NCBI GenBank assembly: GCA_007120085.1 | Contig: SKOK01000030.1 | Location: forward strand, 1-40,645 | Length of the DNA stretch: 40,645 nucleotides | Direction: 5' to 3' | Origin: Bacteroidales bacterium | Lineage (GTDB): Bacteria; Bacteroidota; Bacteroidia; Bacteroidales; UBA7960 | Part shown: positions 9,030 to 19,025 of the stretch, piece by piece | How the letters are laid out: the number at the start of each line of letters is the position of its first letter | Numbering within the stretch: the first letter of the stretch is position 1 | Made by a program: the position numbers and the translations under genes | Notes under the pieces: model-generated | Database searches by the model: none | Seen by the model: only the letters and a program-made list of their open reading frames with translations | Told to the model about the DNA's origin: nothing

Positions 9030-9842
9030 ATGTCTCTGAAAAAAAATATAGGAAGCATAGCCTCATTCATCCTGTTATTGGTGCTTTTTAGTTCTTGCAG
9101 CCAATACCAGCGTTTATTAAAAAGTGATGACTTTGAGCTTAAGTATGCAACGGCTATCGAATATTACTATGAGGGCAACTACGGAAGATCCATTGCCCTG
9201 TTTTCCGATGTGATACCTGTTTACAGGGGTACGGCCGAAGCAGAGCAGATAAACTTTTATTTTGCAATGGCTCACTTTAAAATGGGCGATTATACCCTGG
9301 CAAGCCACTACTTCAAATCATTTGCCACTGCATTTCCGAGAAGCGAACATGCAGAAGAGTTTCTGTACCTTAGTGCATATTGCCAATACCTTGAATCACC
9401 CCGTTATTCGCTTGACCAGACAAACACATTGCAGGCCATACGTGAATTACAGCAGTTCATAAACAGATATCCATACAGTGACAGGGTAGAGGATGCAAAT
9501 GAACTGATTGACGAATTGCGATTTAAACTGGAAAAAAAACGTTACAGTACTGCAATGATGTACTTGGATATCAGTGACTACCAGGCTGCTGCAACCACTT
9601 TTGAAACTTTTATCAGGGATTATCCCGACACACAATTCAGGGAGGAAGCAACTTTTCTGATCATTAAGGCTTATTTTGAGTTTGCAGTCAACAGCATACC
9701 ACAACGCCAGCAAGAGCGTTTTCAAAAAGCGCTGGAAGCATACCACAATTTTAGCAGAAGATATCCTGACAGTGAATTCATGCGCGAAGCCACCAGGATG
9801 CAGAATCATGCAAAGCAATCCATGGCTGCATTGCAGAATTAA
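9030..9842 (+). CDS. bamD: Outer membrane protein assembly factor BamD (lipoprotein)
   Basis: Lipobox LFSSCSQYQRLLKSDDFELKYATAIEYYYEGNYGRSIALFSDVIPVYRGTAEAEQINFYFA; TPR-like. The ORF-track start (9006) is a TTG; ATG at 9030 preferred. Confidence 0.9.
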   Translation: MSLKKNIGSIASFILLLVLFSSCSQYQRLLKSDDFELKYATAIEYYYEGNYGRSIALFSDVIPVYRGTAEAEQINFYFAMAHFKMGDYTLASHYFKSFATAFPRSEHAEEFLYLSAYCQYLESPRYSLDQTNTLQAIRELQQFINRYPYSDRVEDANELIDELRFKLEKKRYSTAMMYLDISDYQAAATTFETFIRDYPDTQFREEATFLIIKAYFEFAVNSIPQRQQERFQKALEAYHNFSRRYPDSEFMREATRMQNHAKQSMAALQN

Positions 9843-9869
9843 AAAAACCATAACAATAGCAACTGAAAA

Positions 9870-10196
9870 ATGGAATACAAAAAAATCAGATCAGAGTCAA
9901 CAACGGTAACCAGGGACCTTAGGAAATTTGATAAGGATACCGGCAATATTTACCAGTCGGTAGTGATCATTTCGAAGCGCGCCAACCAAATAGGCCAGGA
10001 GATGAAGGAAGAGCTTAACTCCAAGCTTGAAGAGTTTAGCAGCTCCACCGACAACCTGGAGGAAGTCTTTGAAAACCGTGAGCAGATTGAAATTGCCAGG
10101 CATTATGAGCAATTGCCCAAGCCCAGCCTGCTCTCCATAAATTCTTTTCTGACCAACCAGGTTTACTACAGGGTTCCTGAAACAGAGGTTAAGTGA
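9870..10196 (+). CDS. rpoZ: DNA-directed RNA polymerase omega subunit (Bacteroidetes type)
   Basis: 108 aa; TTVTRDLRKFDKDTGNIYQSVVIISKRANQIGQEMKEELNSKLEEFSSSTDNLEEVFENREQIEIARHYEQLPKPSL. Confidence 0.88.
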   Translation: MEYKKIRSESTTVTRDLRKFDKDTGNIYQSVVIISKRANQIGQEMKEELNSKLEEFSSSTDNLEEVFENREQIEIARHYEQLPKPSLLSINSFLTNQVYYRVPETEVK

Positions 10197-10236
10197 TCCG
10201 AAAGGCCTCTAATTTGGCATAAGCCATGCATTTATC

Positions 10237-11445
10237 ATGCTTAAAGGGAAAAAGATCATATTGGGTATCTCCGGCGGCATAGCTGCATACAAAGCAGCTA
10301 TCCTCATTCGCCTTTTCAAAAAAGCAGGAGCTGAAGTCAAAGTGGTCGTAACATCCAATGCCCTTGAATTCATCACCCGAGTAACCCTTGAATCTTTATC
10401 AGAAAATAAAGTTTATGATAAAGTTTTTGGTGAGCAAAACGACTATACCACTGAACATGTAGCCCTTACTGACTGGGGTGATGCATTCGTGGTGGCTCCG
10501 GCCACCGCCAATATCATCGGGAAGCTTGCCAGCGGCATTGCTGATGATGCCTTATCCACCTCCTTGCTGGCCTTTAACAAAAAGGTTTTTATTGCCCCTG
10601 CCATGAACTGCAAGATGTGGGAGCATTTTGCCGTACAAAAAAATGTGGACCACCTCACTGCCAATGGCATTCACATCATTGAACCAACCGAGGGCTTTCT
10701 GGCCTGCGGATATGAAGGGCGTGGAAGGATGGAGGAACCGGAAAGGATATTTAATGCCGTCAAAGAATCTTTTCATTCAAAACAGTCAACCCTTAAAGGA
10801 AAGAATGTATTGATAACAGCCGGACCAACCCGCGAAGCCATTGACCCTGTCAGATATATTGGTAACCACTCTTCAGGAAAAATGGGTTATGCACTTGCCG
10901 AAGAACTGGCAGACAGGGGCGCCAGGGTGCATCTGGTTTCTGGTCCGGTTAACCTGACTGTTGTGCATAAAAACATAGCACTTACTAAAGTCACCAGTGC
11001 CGACGAAATGCTTGAGGCGTGCAAGAAGCATTTTGATGATTGTGATGCTGCAATAATGGCGGCTGCAGTGGCCGATTATCGCCCTGATGCCTTCGCAACG
11101 AAAAAAATCAAAAAAGGTGGATCAGCCAAAGACCTGAAATTACATTTGGTTCCAACACCTGACATACTGGCTCATCTTGGCAAGCAGAAAGAAAACCGCG
11201 TCCTCGTGGGTTTTGCCCTTGAAACTGACAATGAAACAGACAATGCCATCAAAAAGTTAACATCCAAAAACCTTGATTTCATTGTGCTGAATTCATTGAG
11301 CGAACAAGGTGCAGGCTTCGGGCACAACACGAACAAAATCACCATCATAAACAATAAACAGGAAGTTTCGCGTTATCATCTTAAAGACAAAAGGGAAGTA
11401 GCAGCAGACATTGCTGACACCCTTGAAAAATATTTGAACCGATGA
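10237..11445 (+). CDS. coaBC: Bifunctional phosphopantothenoylcysteine decarboxylase / phosphopantothenate-cysteine ligase
   Basis: 402 aa; KKIILGISGGIAAYKAAILIR, PAMNCKMWEH, VLITAGPTREAIDPVRYIGNHSSGKMGYALAEE. Confidence 0.96.
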   Translation: MLKGKKIILGISGGIAAYKAAILIRLFKKAGAEVKVVVTSNALEFITRVTLESLSENKVYDKVFGEQNDYTTEHVALTDWGDAFVVAPATANIIGKLASGIADDALSTSLLAFNKKVFIAPAMNCKMWEHFAVQKNVDHLTANGIHIIEPTEGFLACGYEGRGRMEEPERIFNAVKESFHSKQSTLKGKNVLITAGPTREAIDPVRYIGNHSSGKMGYALAEELADRGARVHLVSGPVNLTVVHKNIALTKVTSADEMLEACKKHFDDCDAAIMAAAVADYRPDAFATKKIKKGGSAKDLKLHLVPTPDILAHLGKQKENRVLVGFALETDNETDNAIKKLTSKNLDFIVLNSLSEQGAGFGHNTNKITIINNKQEVSRYHLKDKREVAADIADTLEKYLNR

Positions 11446-12347
11446 TAAAAAAATCATTCTATTTTATCTTTGCAGCCCTTCTCTTATCCACTTCTGTTAA
11501 TGCCCAGGAGCTGAACTTCCAGGTATCGATCTCTACACCCGGAATGTCAGAAACAGAAAGGCAAATCATGCAGACCCTTCGTGGTGATCTGAGAGAATTC
11601 ATCAACCAGACCAACTGGACGAATTACCAGTTTGAAACCCGCGAAAGGATTGAAGCCTCCATTCAAATTACCATTGAGGAACGCATGGGGGGCGACGAAT
11701 ACCGTGCCAATATCCAGGTGCAGTCCAGGAGACCAATTTTCAACACCTCTTACCACAGCCCGCTCTTTAACCACCGCGACCGCGACGTTCAATTCAGGTA
11801 CCGAGAACATGATCCGCTCGAGTTTTCCGAAAATGCTTTCTTGTCGAACTTAACTTCACTGATTGCATATTATGTATATATTGTCATCGGTTTTGATTTT
11901 GACACATTTGCTCCACTGGGAGGAACGCCATACTTTGAAAAAGCGCAGCAAATCGTAAACCAGGCACAGAATGCGCCCGAAGTTGGCTGGAAATCATTTG
12001 AAAGCCAGCGAAACCGTTACTGGCTGATTGAAAACATCATGAATACGCGCTACCGTCCAATCAGACAAGCCATGTACACTTATCACCGCCTTGGTTTTGA
12101 TACCATGACTGAAAATATCGACCTGGGCAGGTCGGAGGTGCTGAGCGCACTCGAAATGCTGCAGCGTGCGCACCGTGAACGTCCAAATACGCTGCTTATG
12201 CAGGTTGTCACAACAGCAAAAAGCGATGAACTTGTAAACCTGTTTTCCGGGGCACCGGCCATGGAGCAAAACAGGGCCATTGAGCTTCTTTCCGAAATAG
12301 ATCCTTCAAATAGCTCGAAGTACCGCCGTATAGCAGACAGCAATTGA
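11442..12347 (+). CDS. DUF4835 family protein
   Basis: 301 aa, signal peptide; overlaps the coaBC stop by 4 bp (ATGA). Located between coaBC and recN as is usual for Bacteroidetes DUF4835. Confidence 0.85.
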   Translation: MIKKSFYFIFAALLLSTSVNAQELNFQVSISTPGMSETERQIMQTLRGDLREFINQTNWTNYQFETRERIEASIQITIEERMGGDEYRANIQVQSRRPIFNTSYHSPLFNHRDRDVQFRYREHDPLEFSENAFLSNLTSLIAYYVYIVIGFDFDTFAPLGGTPYFEKAQQIVNQAQNAPEVGWKSFESQRNRYWLIENIMNTRYRPIRQAMYTYHRLGFDTMTENIDLGRSEVLSALEMLQRAHRERPNTLLMQVVTTAKSDELVNLFSGAPAMEQNRAIELLSEIDPSNSSKYRRIADSN

Positions 12348-12372
12348 TGAACTGAAAGTTTTTTTATCTTTG
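12344..12372 (+). promoter_or_regulatory. Candidate recN promoter: TTG (12344) and TATCTTTG (12365-12372)
   Basis: TAnnTTTG match with a TTG 18 bp upstream; 27 bp before the recN start. Confidence 0.5.
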
Positions 12373-12398
12373 CAGCTCATATCTTTAATCATTGTCTG

Positions 12399-14066
12399 AT
12401 GCTAACACATCTGTTGATCGAAAATTATGCGCTGATTGAAAAGCTTGACATCGATATCTCCGATGGCCTTACTGTGATTACCGGTGAAACCGGTGCCGGC
12501 AAATCCATCCTGCTTGGAGCACTATCGCTGATTCTCGGAGAACGTGCCGATACGCGTGTGCTGCGCGACAAGAACCGAAAATGCATCATTGAAGGCAGTT
12601 TTTCCATTAATGATGATCTCCTGAAAAATCTTTTTCTAACCCACGATCTCGACTTTGAGGAAAATTCAATTTTCAGAAGAGAAATAACACCCGGGGGCAA
12701 ATCGCGTGCTTTTATCAACGATACACCCGTCAACCTTAATGTAATGAAGGCAATCAGCGGAAAACTGATAGATATTCACTCGCAGCACGAAAGCCTGTTA
12801 TTGGGAACATCTGAATTTCAGTTTGATGTGATTGATAGCTATGCAGGTATTCTCAAAGAGGTGGCTGCATACAAAGCATTATACCTGGACTACCAGCTCT
12901 TTCAAAAAAAACTTTATGAAATGGAAGCAGCAGAACGTGCTGCAAGAGCTGATCTCGATTACTATAAATTCCAGTTTGAGGAATTGGAACAAGCGCAACT
13001 CAATCCTGATGAATACAATGAGATGGAGGAGGAGATCGGCATACAAAAACACGCCGAAGACATTCTCTTCAAACTCGACAAGGGAATATACCTGCTTCGC
13101 GATGCAGATGTGAATTCGCTTGATACACTTAATGAGGTCTTGTCGCTGGTGAAATCACTGACGGAATTTGGAGCAAAGTATAAAGAACTGGCCGACCGCA
13201 TTGAATCCGTCCTCATCGAAACAAAAGATATAGCCGCTGAATCCGAAAGCCTTAAAGATGGGATCGTGCACGACCCGCAACAAACAGCCCAGCTTGAAGT
13301 AAGGCTTGACCTTATCAACAAACTGATGCAGAAGCACAGTGCCGGCGACATCCATAAGCTTATGGCAATAAAGGAAGAATATTTACAAAAAATTGAACAA
13401 AGCACATCGCTGGAAAAAAACATTTCTGAACTTCGGGAAAAAGTCAAAAAGCAACAGATCTTACTTGATTCAAAGGCATCAGGAATCTCCAAAAGCAGGG
13501 CTAAGGTCATACCAGGAATTGAACTGGAGGTGCTGGAGATGCTAAAAGGCCTTGCCATGCCCAACGCACGTTTCCGGATCAGGCAGGAGAAGCTGGATGC
13601 ATTGAATCATCGTGGAGCTGATAACCTGACTTTTCTTTTCAGCGCAAACCCGGGAAGTGAACTGCAGGAGGTGTCAAAAGTAGCCAGTGGCGGTGAGATG
13701 TCACGATTTATGCTCAGCATCAAAAACATCATATCGTCCAGGAATCTGCTGCCAACGATTATCTTCGATGAAATAGACACTGGCATCTCCGGCGAAACCA
13801 GCACCCGGGTGGCAATGATACTCGAAGCAATGGCAAAAAAAATGCAGGTGCTAACCATCACGCATTTGCCACAGATCGCTTCAAAAGGCCATTCGCATCT
13901 GCTGGTATTTAAGGCTATAGCCAAGAATAAAACCAATACCCACATCAAAAAACTTGCTGGAGAAGAAAGAATTGTGGAGGTTGCCAAAATGCTGGGAGGA
14001 GAAAAACCCACAAAAATTATGCTTGAAACCGCAAAAGAGCTTATCTTTAACCTTCGAAATAAATAA
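12399..14066 (+). CDS. recN: DNA repair protein RecN
   Basis: 555 aa; LTHLLIENYALIEKLDIDISDGLTVITGETGAGKSILLGALSLILGERAD; VASGGEMSRFMLSIKNI; TIIFDEIDTGISGETSTRVA. Confidence 0.97.
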   Translation: MLTHLLIENYALIEKLDIDISDGLTVITGETGAGKSILLGALSLILGERADTRVLRDKNRKCIIEGSFSINDDLLKNLFLTHDLDFEENSIFRREITPGGKSRAFINDTPVNLNVMKAISGKLIDIHSQHESLLLGTSEFQFDVIDSYAGILKEVAAYKALYLDYQLFQKKLYEMEAAERAARADLDYYKFQFEELEQAQLNPDEYNEMEEEIGIQKHAEDILFKLDKGIYLLRDADVNSLDTLNEVLSLVKSLTEFGAKYKELADRIESVLIETKDIAAESESLKDGIVHDPQQTAQLEVRLDLINKLMQKHSAGDIHKLMAIKEEYLQKIEQSTSLEKNISELREKVKKQQILLDSKASGISKSRAKVIPGIELEVLEMLKGLAMPNARFRIRQEKLDALNHRGADNLTFLFSANPGSELQEVSKVASGGEMSRFMLSIKNIISSRNLLPTIIFDEIDTGISGETSTRVAMILEAMAKKMQVLTITHLPQIASKGHSHLLVFKAIAKNKTNTHIKKLAGEERIVEVAKMLGGEKPTKIMLETAKELIFNLRNK

Positions 14067-14084
14067 TCTAAATCCTTACATACT

Positions 14085-14954
14085 ATGATACAAAATCTAC
14101 TCAATGGAAAAAAAGGGATCATTTTTGGAGCACTTGATGAACACTCGATAGCCTGGCAAGTTGCCCTCAAGGCACACGAACAAGGTGCATCATTTGTGCT
14201 TACGAATGCCCCCATTGCCTTAAGGAAGGGAGACATCTTTCGCCTGGGCGAACAAACAGGAAGCGAAGTGATTTCTGCCGACATTACGCAGGTCGATGAA
14301 ATAGAGAACCTGATTACCGAGAGTCGCAACATTCTTGGAGGAAATCTCGATTTTATCCTGCATTCAGTCGGTATGTCACCCAATGTGCGCAAAGGACTGC
14401 ATTACACTGACCTCGATTACAACTACCTGAACAAAACCCTGGATGTTTCGGCCATTTCACTTCACAAAGTGTTGCAGACAGCCTATAAGATGGATGCCAT
14501 CAACGAATGGGGTTCAGTAGTGGCATTGAGCTACATTGCAGCCCAACGCACATATTCAACCTACAGCGACATGGCGCAAGCCAAAGCCATGCTCGAATCC
14601 ATCGTACGCAGCTTTGGCTATCATTATGGCAAGAAACGCAAAGTCAGGATCAACAGCATCTCACAATCACCCACGATAACCACTGCCGGAACCGGCGTTG
14701 GAGGGTTTAAAAGCTTCTATGCCTACGCCCAGTGTATGTCACCACTCGGCAATGCTTCTTCTGAAGATTGTGCCAACTTTTGTGTAATGATGTTTTCAGA
14801 CCTGACAAAAAAAGTGACCATGCAAAACTTGTTCCATGATGGTGGCTATTCTACAATGGGTATCAGCGAAACACTCATACAGAGTTGTTTCACTTGCCAG
14901 GGTGAGTGCTTTGACGATATTGCGGAAAGAGAACGCGTCATGGGCAAAAAGTAA
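14085..14954 (+). CDS. fabI: Enoyl-[acyl-carrier-protein] reductase, FabI type (SDR)
   Basis: 289 aa; GKKGIIFGALDEHSIAWQVA, ILHSVGMSP, YSDMAQAKAMLES (YxxxxxxK), DGGYSTMG. Confidence 0.92.
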   Translation: MIQNLLNGKKGIIFGALDEHSIAWQVALKAHEQGASFVLTNAPIALRKGDIFRLGEQTGSEVISADITQVDEIENLITESRNILGGNLDFILHSVGMSPNVRKGLHYTDLDYNYLNKTLDVSAISLHKVLQTAYKMDAINEWGSVVALSYIAAQRTYSTYSDMAQAKAMLESIVRSFGYHYGKKRKVRINSISQSPTITTAGTGVGGFKSFYAYAQCMSPLGNASSEDCANFCVMMFSDLTKKVTMQNLFHDGGYSTMGISETLIQSCFTCQGECFDDIAERERVMGKK

Positions 14955-14987
14955 GCAATCAAAGCATCTTCAGTATCCAATTATTGC

Positions 14988-14995
14988 TATATTTG
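14988..14995 (+). promoter_or_regulatory. Candidate -7 box TATATTTG upstream of the etf cluster
   Basis: Perfect TAnnTTTG, 49 bp upstream of etfB ATG. Confidence 0.5.
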
Positions 14996-15044
14996 TACCC
15001 GTTTTAAAAACATGTTAAATACTTCAACATAAAACATTTCTTTT

Positions 15045-15794
15045 ATGAATATTTTAGTTTGCATAAGCAATGTTCCTGATACCACCACCAAGGTGAAGTT
15101 TGCCGACGACAACAAGAAGCTTGACATTGCCGGCATTCAATGGGTCATCAATCCATGGGATGAGTTGTCGCTTACCCGTGCCCTTGAACTTAAGGATGTT
15201 GCTTCCAGCGAAGTCGCCAAAGTATCTGTTGCCCATGTCGGCCCGGCAACCTCAGAACCTACGATCCGCAAAGCGCTTGCCATTGGTGCCGATGATGCTT
15301 ACCGTGTAAACACCGAAGCCACAGATGCCATGCAGGTAGCTGCCGAGCTTGCCGAAGTAGTTAAATCCGGTTCATTTGATATCATACTTTGTGGCATTGA
15401 ATCAAGCGATTACAATGGTGCAAACGTGGGTGGCATGCTGGCCGAGTTTCTGGATTATACTTCAGTATCAGGCATCTCCGCTTTGAATGTTTCTGGTGGT
15501 GAAATCAATGTTACCCGTGAGATAGACGGAGGCAAGGAGCAGCTGGTTGTAAAAGCTCCTTTTGTGGGCATCGTTCAAAAGGGAATTGCCAAAGAACCAC
15601 GGATTGCAGCGATGCGCGGCATCATGCTGGCCAGGAAAAAGCCCATCCAGGTCTCCGAACCCAAACAGGCTGAATCTGCAACCGCCCTGCTAGGCTTTGA
15701 AGCACCCCCACCAAGAGCAGCATGCAAATTCATCGATGCTGATAACCCAAAACAATTGATCAGCCTGCTGCAAAACGAAGCCAAGGTGATCTGA
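15045..15794 (+). CDS. etfB: Electron transfer flavoprotein beta subunit
   Basis: 249 aa; MNILVCISNVPDTTTKVKF, GIQWVINPWDELSLTRALELKD, LCGIESSDYNGANVGGMLAEFL. Confidence 0.95.
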   Translation: MNILVCISNVPDTTTKVKFADDNKKLDIAGIQWVINPWDELSLTRALELKDVASSEVAKVSVAHVGPATSEPTIRKALAIGADDAYRVNTEATDAMQVAAELAEVVKSGSFDIILCGIESSDYNGANVGGMLAEFLDYTSVSGISALNVSGGEINVTREIDGGKEQLVVKAPFVGIVQKGIAKEPRIAAMRGIMLARKKPIQVSEPKQAESATALLGFEAPPPRAACKFIDADNPKQLISLLQNEAKVI

Positions 15795-15830
15795 GATATT
15801 TTAGTCGAACCATTTTAACATCAAAAATAT

Positions 15831-16802
15831 ATGTCAATAATTGTTTACACAGAAAACTGGGACGGAAAATTCAAAAAACTGTCGTTTGAGCTGTCCTCCT
15901 ACGCAGCAAAGCTCGCCGAAATGCTTAATGAAGAAACAATTGCCATTTCCATAGGCAGGGTAGAGGCGGAGGAGCTGAAAAAGCTTGCAAGCTATGGCAT
16001 AAAAAAAATCATCACGGTGACTGATGACAGGCTCCAGACTTTTGACAGCCGCACCTACACCAAGGTGATCTCGGATATTTGTGCCAAAGAATCGGCACAG
16101 GTTATCATAATGGCCAATAACAACAGTGGTAAATCGTTGGCGCCGAGACTATCTGTCAGACTGAAAGCAGCAATTTGCTCAGCTGCCCACGAGCTGCCTG
16201 AAAGCATTTCACCCTTTGTGATCAGGAAACGTGTATTTTCAGGAGGCGCCCTTGCCCGTACTGAATTGAAAACGGACATAAAGCTGATCACCCTGACCCA
16301 AAACTCCTTCGACCTTTGCGAGTCGCCCGTGGATGTTGTCATAGAAGCTTTCACTCCTGAACCCGAAGGTGCAAGCCCTGCCATCACGATCAAAGAGCAG
16401 GAAAAACAAACCGGGAAGGTACTGCTTGCAGATGCTGAAATAGTGATTTCAGGCGGCCGTGGAATGAAGACGCCTGACAACTGGGGTCCGCTGGAAGAAC
16501 TTGCCGAACTGCTGGATGGTGCCACTGCCTGCTCACGCCCCGTTTCCGACGAAGGCTGGCGTCCGCACGAAGAGCATACCGGACAAACCGGGAAGATCAT
16601 TGCCCCCAATGTATATTTTGCCATTGGAATATCTGGTGCCACACAGCACCTCGCGGGCATCAGCTCCTCAAAATATATCGTTGCCATCAATAACGACAAG
16701 GATGCGCCGATCTTTGAAGCGGCTCAGTACGGCATTGTTGGTGATGCAGCCAAAATACTGCCCCAGCTGGTAGAAGCCGTTAAAGAATCCAAAGCTTCAT
16801 AA
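15831..16802 (+). CDS. etfA: Electron transfer flavoprotein alpha subunit
   Basis: 323 aa; C-terminal FAD domain VISGGRGMKTPDNWGPLEELAELLDGATACSRPVSDEGW, QTGKIIAPNVYFAIGISGATQHLAGI. Confidence 0.96.
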   Translation: MSIIVYTENWDGKFKKLSFELSSYAAKLAEMLNEETIAISIGRVEAEELKKLASYGIKKIITVTDDRLQTFDSRTYTKVISDICAKESAQVIIMANNNSGKSLAPRLSVRLKAAICSAAHELPESISPFVIRKRVFSGGALARTELKTDIKLITLTQNSFDLCESPVDVVIEAFTPEPEGASPAITIKEQEKQTGKVLLADAEIVISGGRGMKTPDNWGPLEELAELLDGATACSRPVSDEGWRPHEEHTGQTGKIIAPNVYFAIGISGATQHLAGISSSKYIVAINNDKDAPIFEAAQYGIVGDAAKILPQLVEAVKESKAS

Positions 16803-16804
16803 AA

Positions 16805-18112
16805 ATGATCGCAAATTTTATCTTCAGCCTGCTTCTCATTGCCGCTGCGTGGTTGTTTACAAAGAACATTCAGCGCATCGCCGGCAACATTAAACTCGGC
16901 AAACCTGTCCAAATTGACGACAATAAAGGCCAGCGATGGAAAAACATGTTTCGCGTTGCCATCGGACAGTCGAAAATGACCACACGGCCCATCTCTGCCA
17001 TCATGCACCTTTTTGTATATGTTGGTTTTATTGTGATCAACATTGAAATGATAGAGATCCTGGTAGATGGCATTTTGGGCACCCACCGCATTCTCGCATT
17101 TCTGGGTAGCATTTATCCCATCCTGATTTCTGTTTTTGAAATCTTTGCTGTTCTGGTGATTCTGGCCTGTGTGGTTTTTCTTGTTCGCAGAAATGTCATC
17201 AGGCTTCGCCGCTTCTGGAACCGGGAAATGACCAGCTGGCCAAGGTCAGATGCAAACATCATCCTGATAACAGAGATCCTTCTGATGACCTCGATATTGG
17301 TGATGAATGCCGCCGATGGCTTGCTTCAGAGCCGTGGCAATGAATACTATGCAGCCATGGGCTCGTTTTTGATCAGCGATCTGATGCAACCCCTGTTTGC
17401 AGGGATGAGTGATGGGGGGCTCATAATCCTTGAACGTGCCGGATGGTGGTTTCATATCATCGGCGTATTGATCTTTCTGAACTATATTCCATACTCTAAG
17501 CACTTCCATGTCTTTCTGTCGTTTCCAAATGTTTATTATTCAAAGCTGGGGCCGCTGGGCAAGATGCCGAACATGCCGGCCATTACCAATGAGGTAAAAA
17601 TGATGCTGGACCCGGATGCTGCACTGCAACCGGAGGCCTCCGGTTCTGAGGAAGAAATTGGCCAGTTTGGTGCAAAGGATGCTACTGACCTCAACTGGAA
17701 ACAGTTAATGGATGCCTATACTTGTACCGAGTGCGGCCGCTGCACCTCAGCCTGTCCAGCCAACATCACAGGTAAAAAGCTTTCACCCAGGAAGATCGTC
17801 ATGGATGTACGAGACAGGATAGAGGAAGTAGGAAAGTACATAAGGAAGCACGGTAAGGATGCAGAAGACGGACAAACATTGTTTGACCGCATAAAGGATG
17901 AAGAGCTTTGGGCTTGCACTACCTGCAACGCCTGTGTACAGGAATGCCCTGTTAACATCGACCCTCTTGCCATCATATTGGAACTCAGGCGCTACCTGGT
18001 CATGGAAAAAGCTTCCGCCCCAGGCGAGATCAATGCAACCTTCTCAAACATAGAAAATAATGGCGCGCCCTGGCAGTTTTCTAACGAAGATCGCCTGCAA
18101 TGGGCAGGATAA
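16805..18112 (+). CDS. Membrane-anchored 4Fe-4S dicluster protein, Hdr/DUF224-like N-terminal part
   Basis: 435 aa; multiple N-terminal TM helices then CTECGRCTSACPANITG and CTTCNACVQECPVNIDP. Confidence 0.88.
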   Translation: MIANFIFSLLLIAAAWLFTKNIQRIAGNIKLGKPVQIDDNKGQRWKNMFRVAIGQSKMTTRPISAIMHLFVYVGFIVINIEMIEILVDGILGTHRILAFLGSIYPILISVFEIFAVLVILACVVFLVRRNVIRLRRFWNREMTSWPRSDANIILITEILLMTSILVMNAADGLLQSRGNEYYAAMGSFLISDLMQPLFAGMSDGGLIILERAGWWFHIIGVLIFLNYIPYSKHFHVFLSFPNVYYSKLGPLGKMPNMPAITNEVKMMLDPDAALQPEASGSEEEIGQFGAKDATDLNWKQLMDAYTCTECGRCTSACPANITGKKLSPRKIVMDVRDRIEEVGKYIRKHGKDAEDGQTLFDRIKDEELWACTTCNACVQECPVNIDPLAIILELRRYLVMEKASAPGEINATFSNIENNGAPWQFSNEDRLQWAG

Positions 18113-18124
18113 TAATATCAATAC

Positions 18125-18919
18125 ATGTCAACAAAAGAAAAAATTAGTGTTCCCGTAATGGCAGAACTTGCCGCCAGGGGAGAAAAGCCCGAATACCTTT
18201 TCTGGGTCGGTTGTGCAGGGGCTTTCGACGACAGGTATAAAAAAGTGACAAAGGCCTTTGCCAGCATACTGAACCACCTCGGAACCAGTTATGCCGTGCT
18301 CGGAACTGAAGAAACCTGTACGGGTGATCCTGCACGACGCGCCGGAAACGAAATGCTGTTCCAGATGCAGGCCCTGCAGCTGATTGAGCTTTTCGAAGCG
18401 TATGAAATCAAAAAAATCATCACCATCTGCCCGCACTGCTACAATGTGTTCAAAAATGAATACCCTGAGCTTGGTGGCAGTTATGAAGTGATCAGCTATG
18501 TGGATTTCCTGCAATCGTCAATTGAAAGCGGTAGCTTGAAGCCCCACACGGGGCAGTTCTCCGGGGCCAGGATCACTTATCACGATCCGTGCTACCTTGG
18601 AAGAGCCAACGAAATATACGAGTCGCCACGCAAGGTCATCAAGGCTCTGAATGGACAACTCATTGAAATGGAGAGGAACAAACACCTGGCGCTGTGCTGC
18701 GGAGCAGGTGGCGGGCAAATGTTTAAAGAAGCCGAAAAAGGCGACAAGGAGGTTTTTATTGAACGCACGGAAGAGGCCATTAAGACCAACCCGGAAGTCA
18801 TCGCCACAGCCTGCCCCTTCTGCATGACAATGATGACCGATGGCATCAAATACAAAAACAGAGAGAACGATATAAAGAATTACGACATTGCTGAACTTAT
18901 TGCCCTTTCCCTGGGCTGA
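18125..18919 (+). CDS. CCG-domain (Fe-S)-binding protein (heterodisulfide-reductase B/GlpC-like)
   Basis: 264 aa; CPHCYNVFKNEYPELGG, TYHDPCYLGR, LCCGAGGGQMF, ACPFCMTMM. Confidence 0.9.
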   Translation: MSTKEKISVPVMAELAARGEKPEYLFWVGCAGAFDDRYKKVTKAFASILNHLGTSYAVLGTEETCTGDPARRAGNEMLFQMQALQLIELFEAYEIKKIITICPHCYNVFKNEYPELGGSYEVISYVDFLQSSIESGSLKPHTGQFSGARITYHDPCYLGRANEIYESPRKVIKALNGQLIEMERNKHLALCCGAGGGQMFKEAEKGDKEVFIERTEEAIKTNPEVIATACPFCMTMMTDGIKYKNRENDIKNYDIAELIALSLG

Positions 18920-18926
18920 AATTCTG

Positions 18927-18949
18927 TAATGACAGGGCTTGGCCTGTCA
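18927..18949. repeat. REP-like palindromic repeat, copy 1 (TAATGACAGGgcttggCCTGTCA)
   Basis: 7-bp arms TGACAGG/CCTGTCA around a 6-nt loop; near-identical to 36804-36826. Confidence 0.8.
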
Positions 18950-19025
18950 GGGATAAGCCCCGTCAAAACCTGATTCTGTGAACAATAATATAAACACCTG
19001 TCAACAATATTTTAAACAGTAAAAA

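Noticed and set aside
11465-11472. TATCTTTG box like the recN promoter
   Set aside because: Lies in the signal-peptide coding part of DUF4835; matches are expected by chance in this codon context.
12962-14392. Long minus-strand ORFs (200 and 261 aa) opposite recN/fabI
   Set aside because: Ser-rich shadow ORFs opposite strongly supported coding sequence.
16055-16699. 214-aa minus-strand ORF opposite etfA
   Set aside because: Shadow ORF; etfA is clearly coding.
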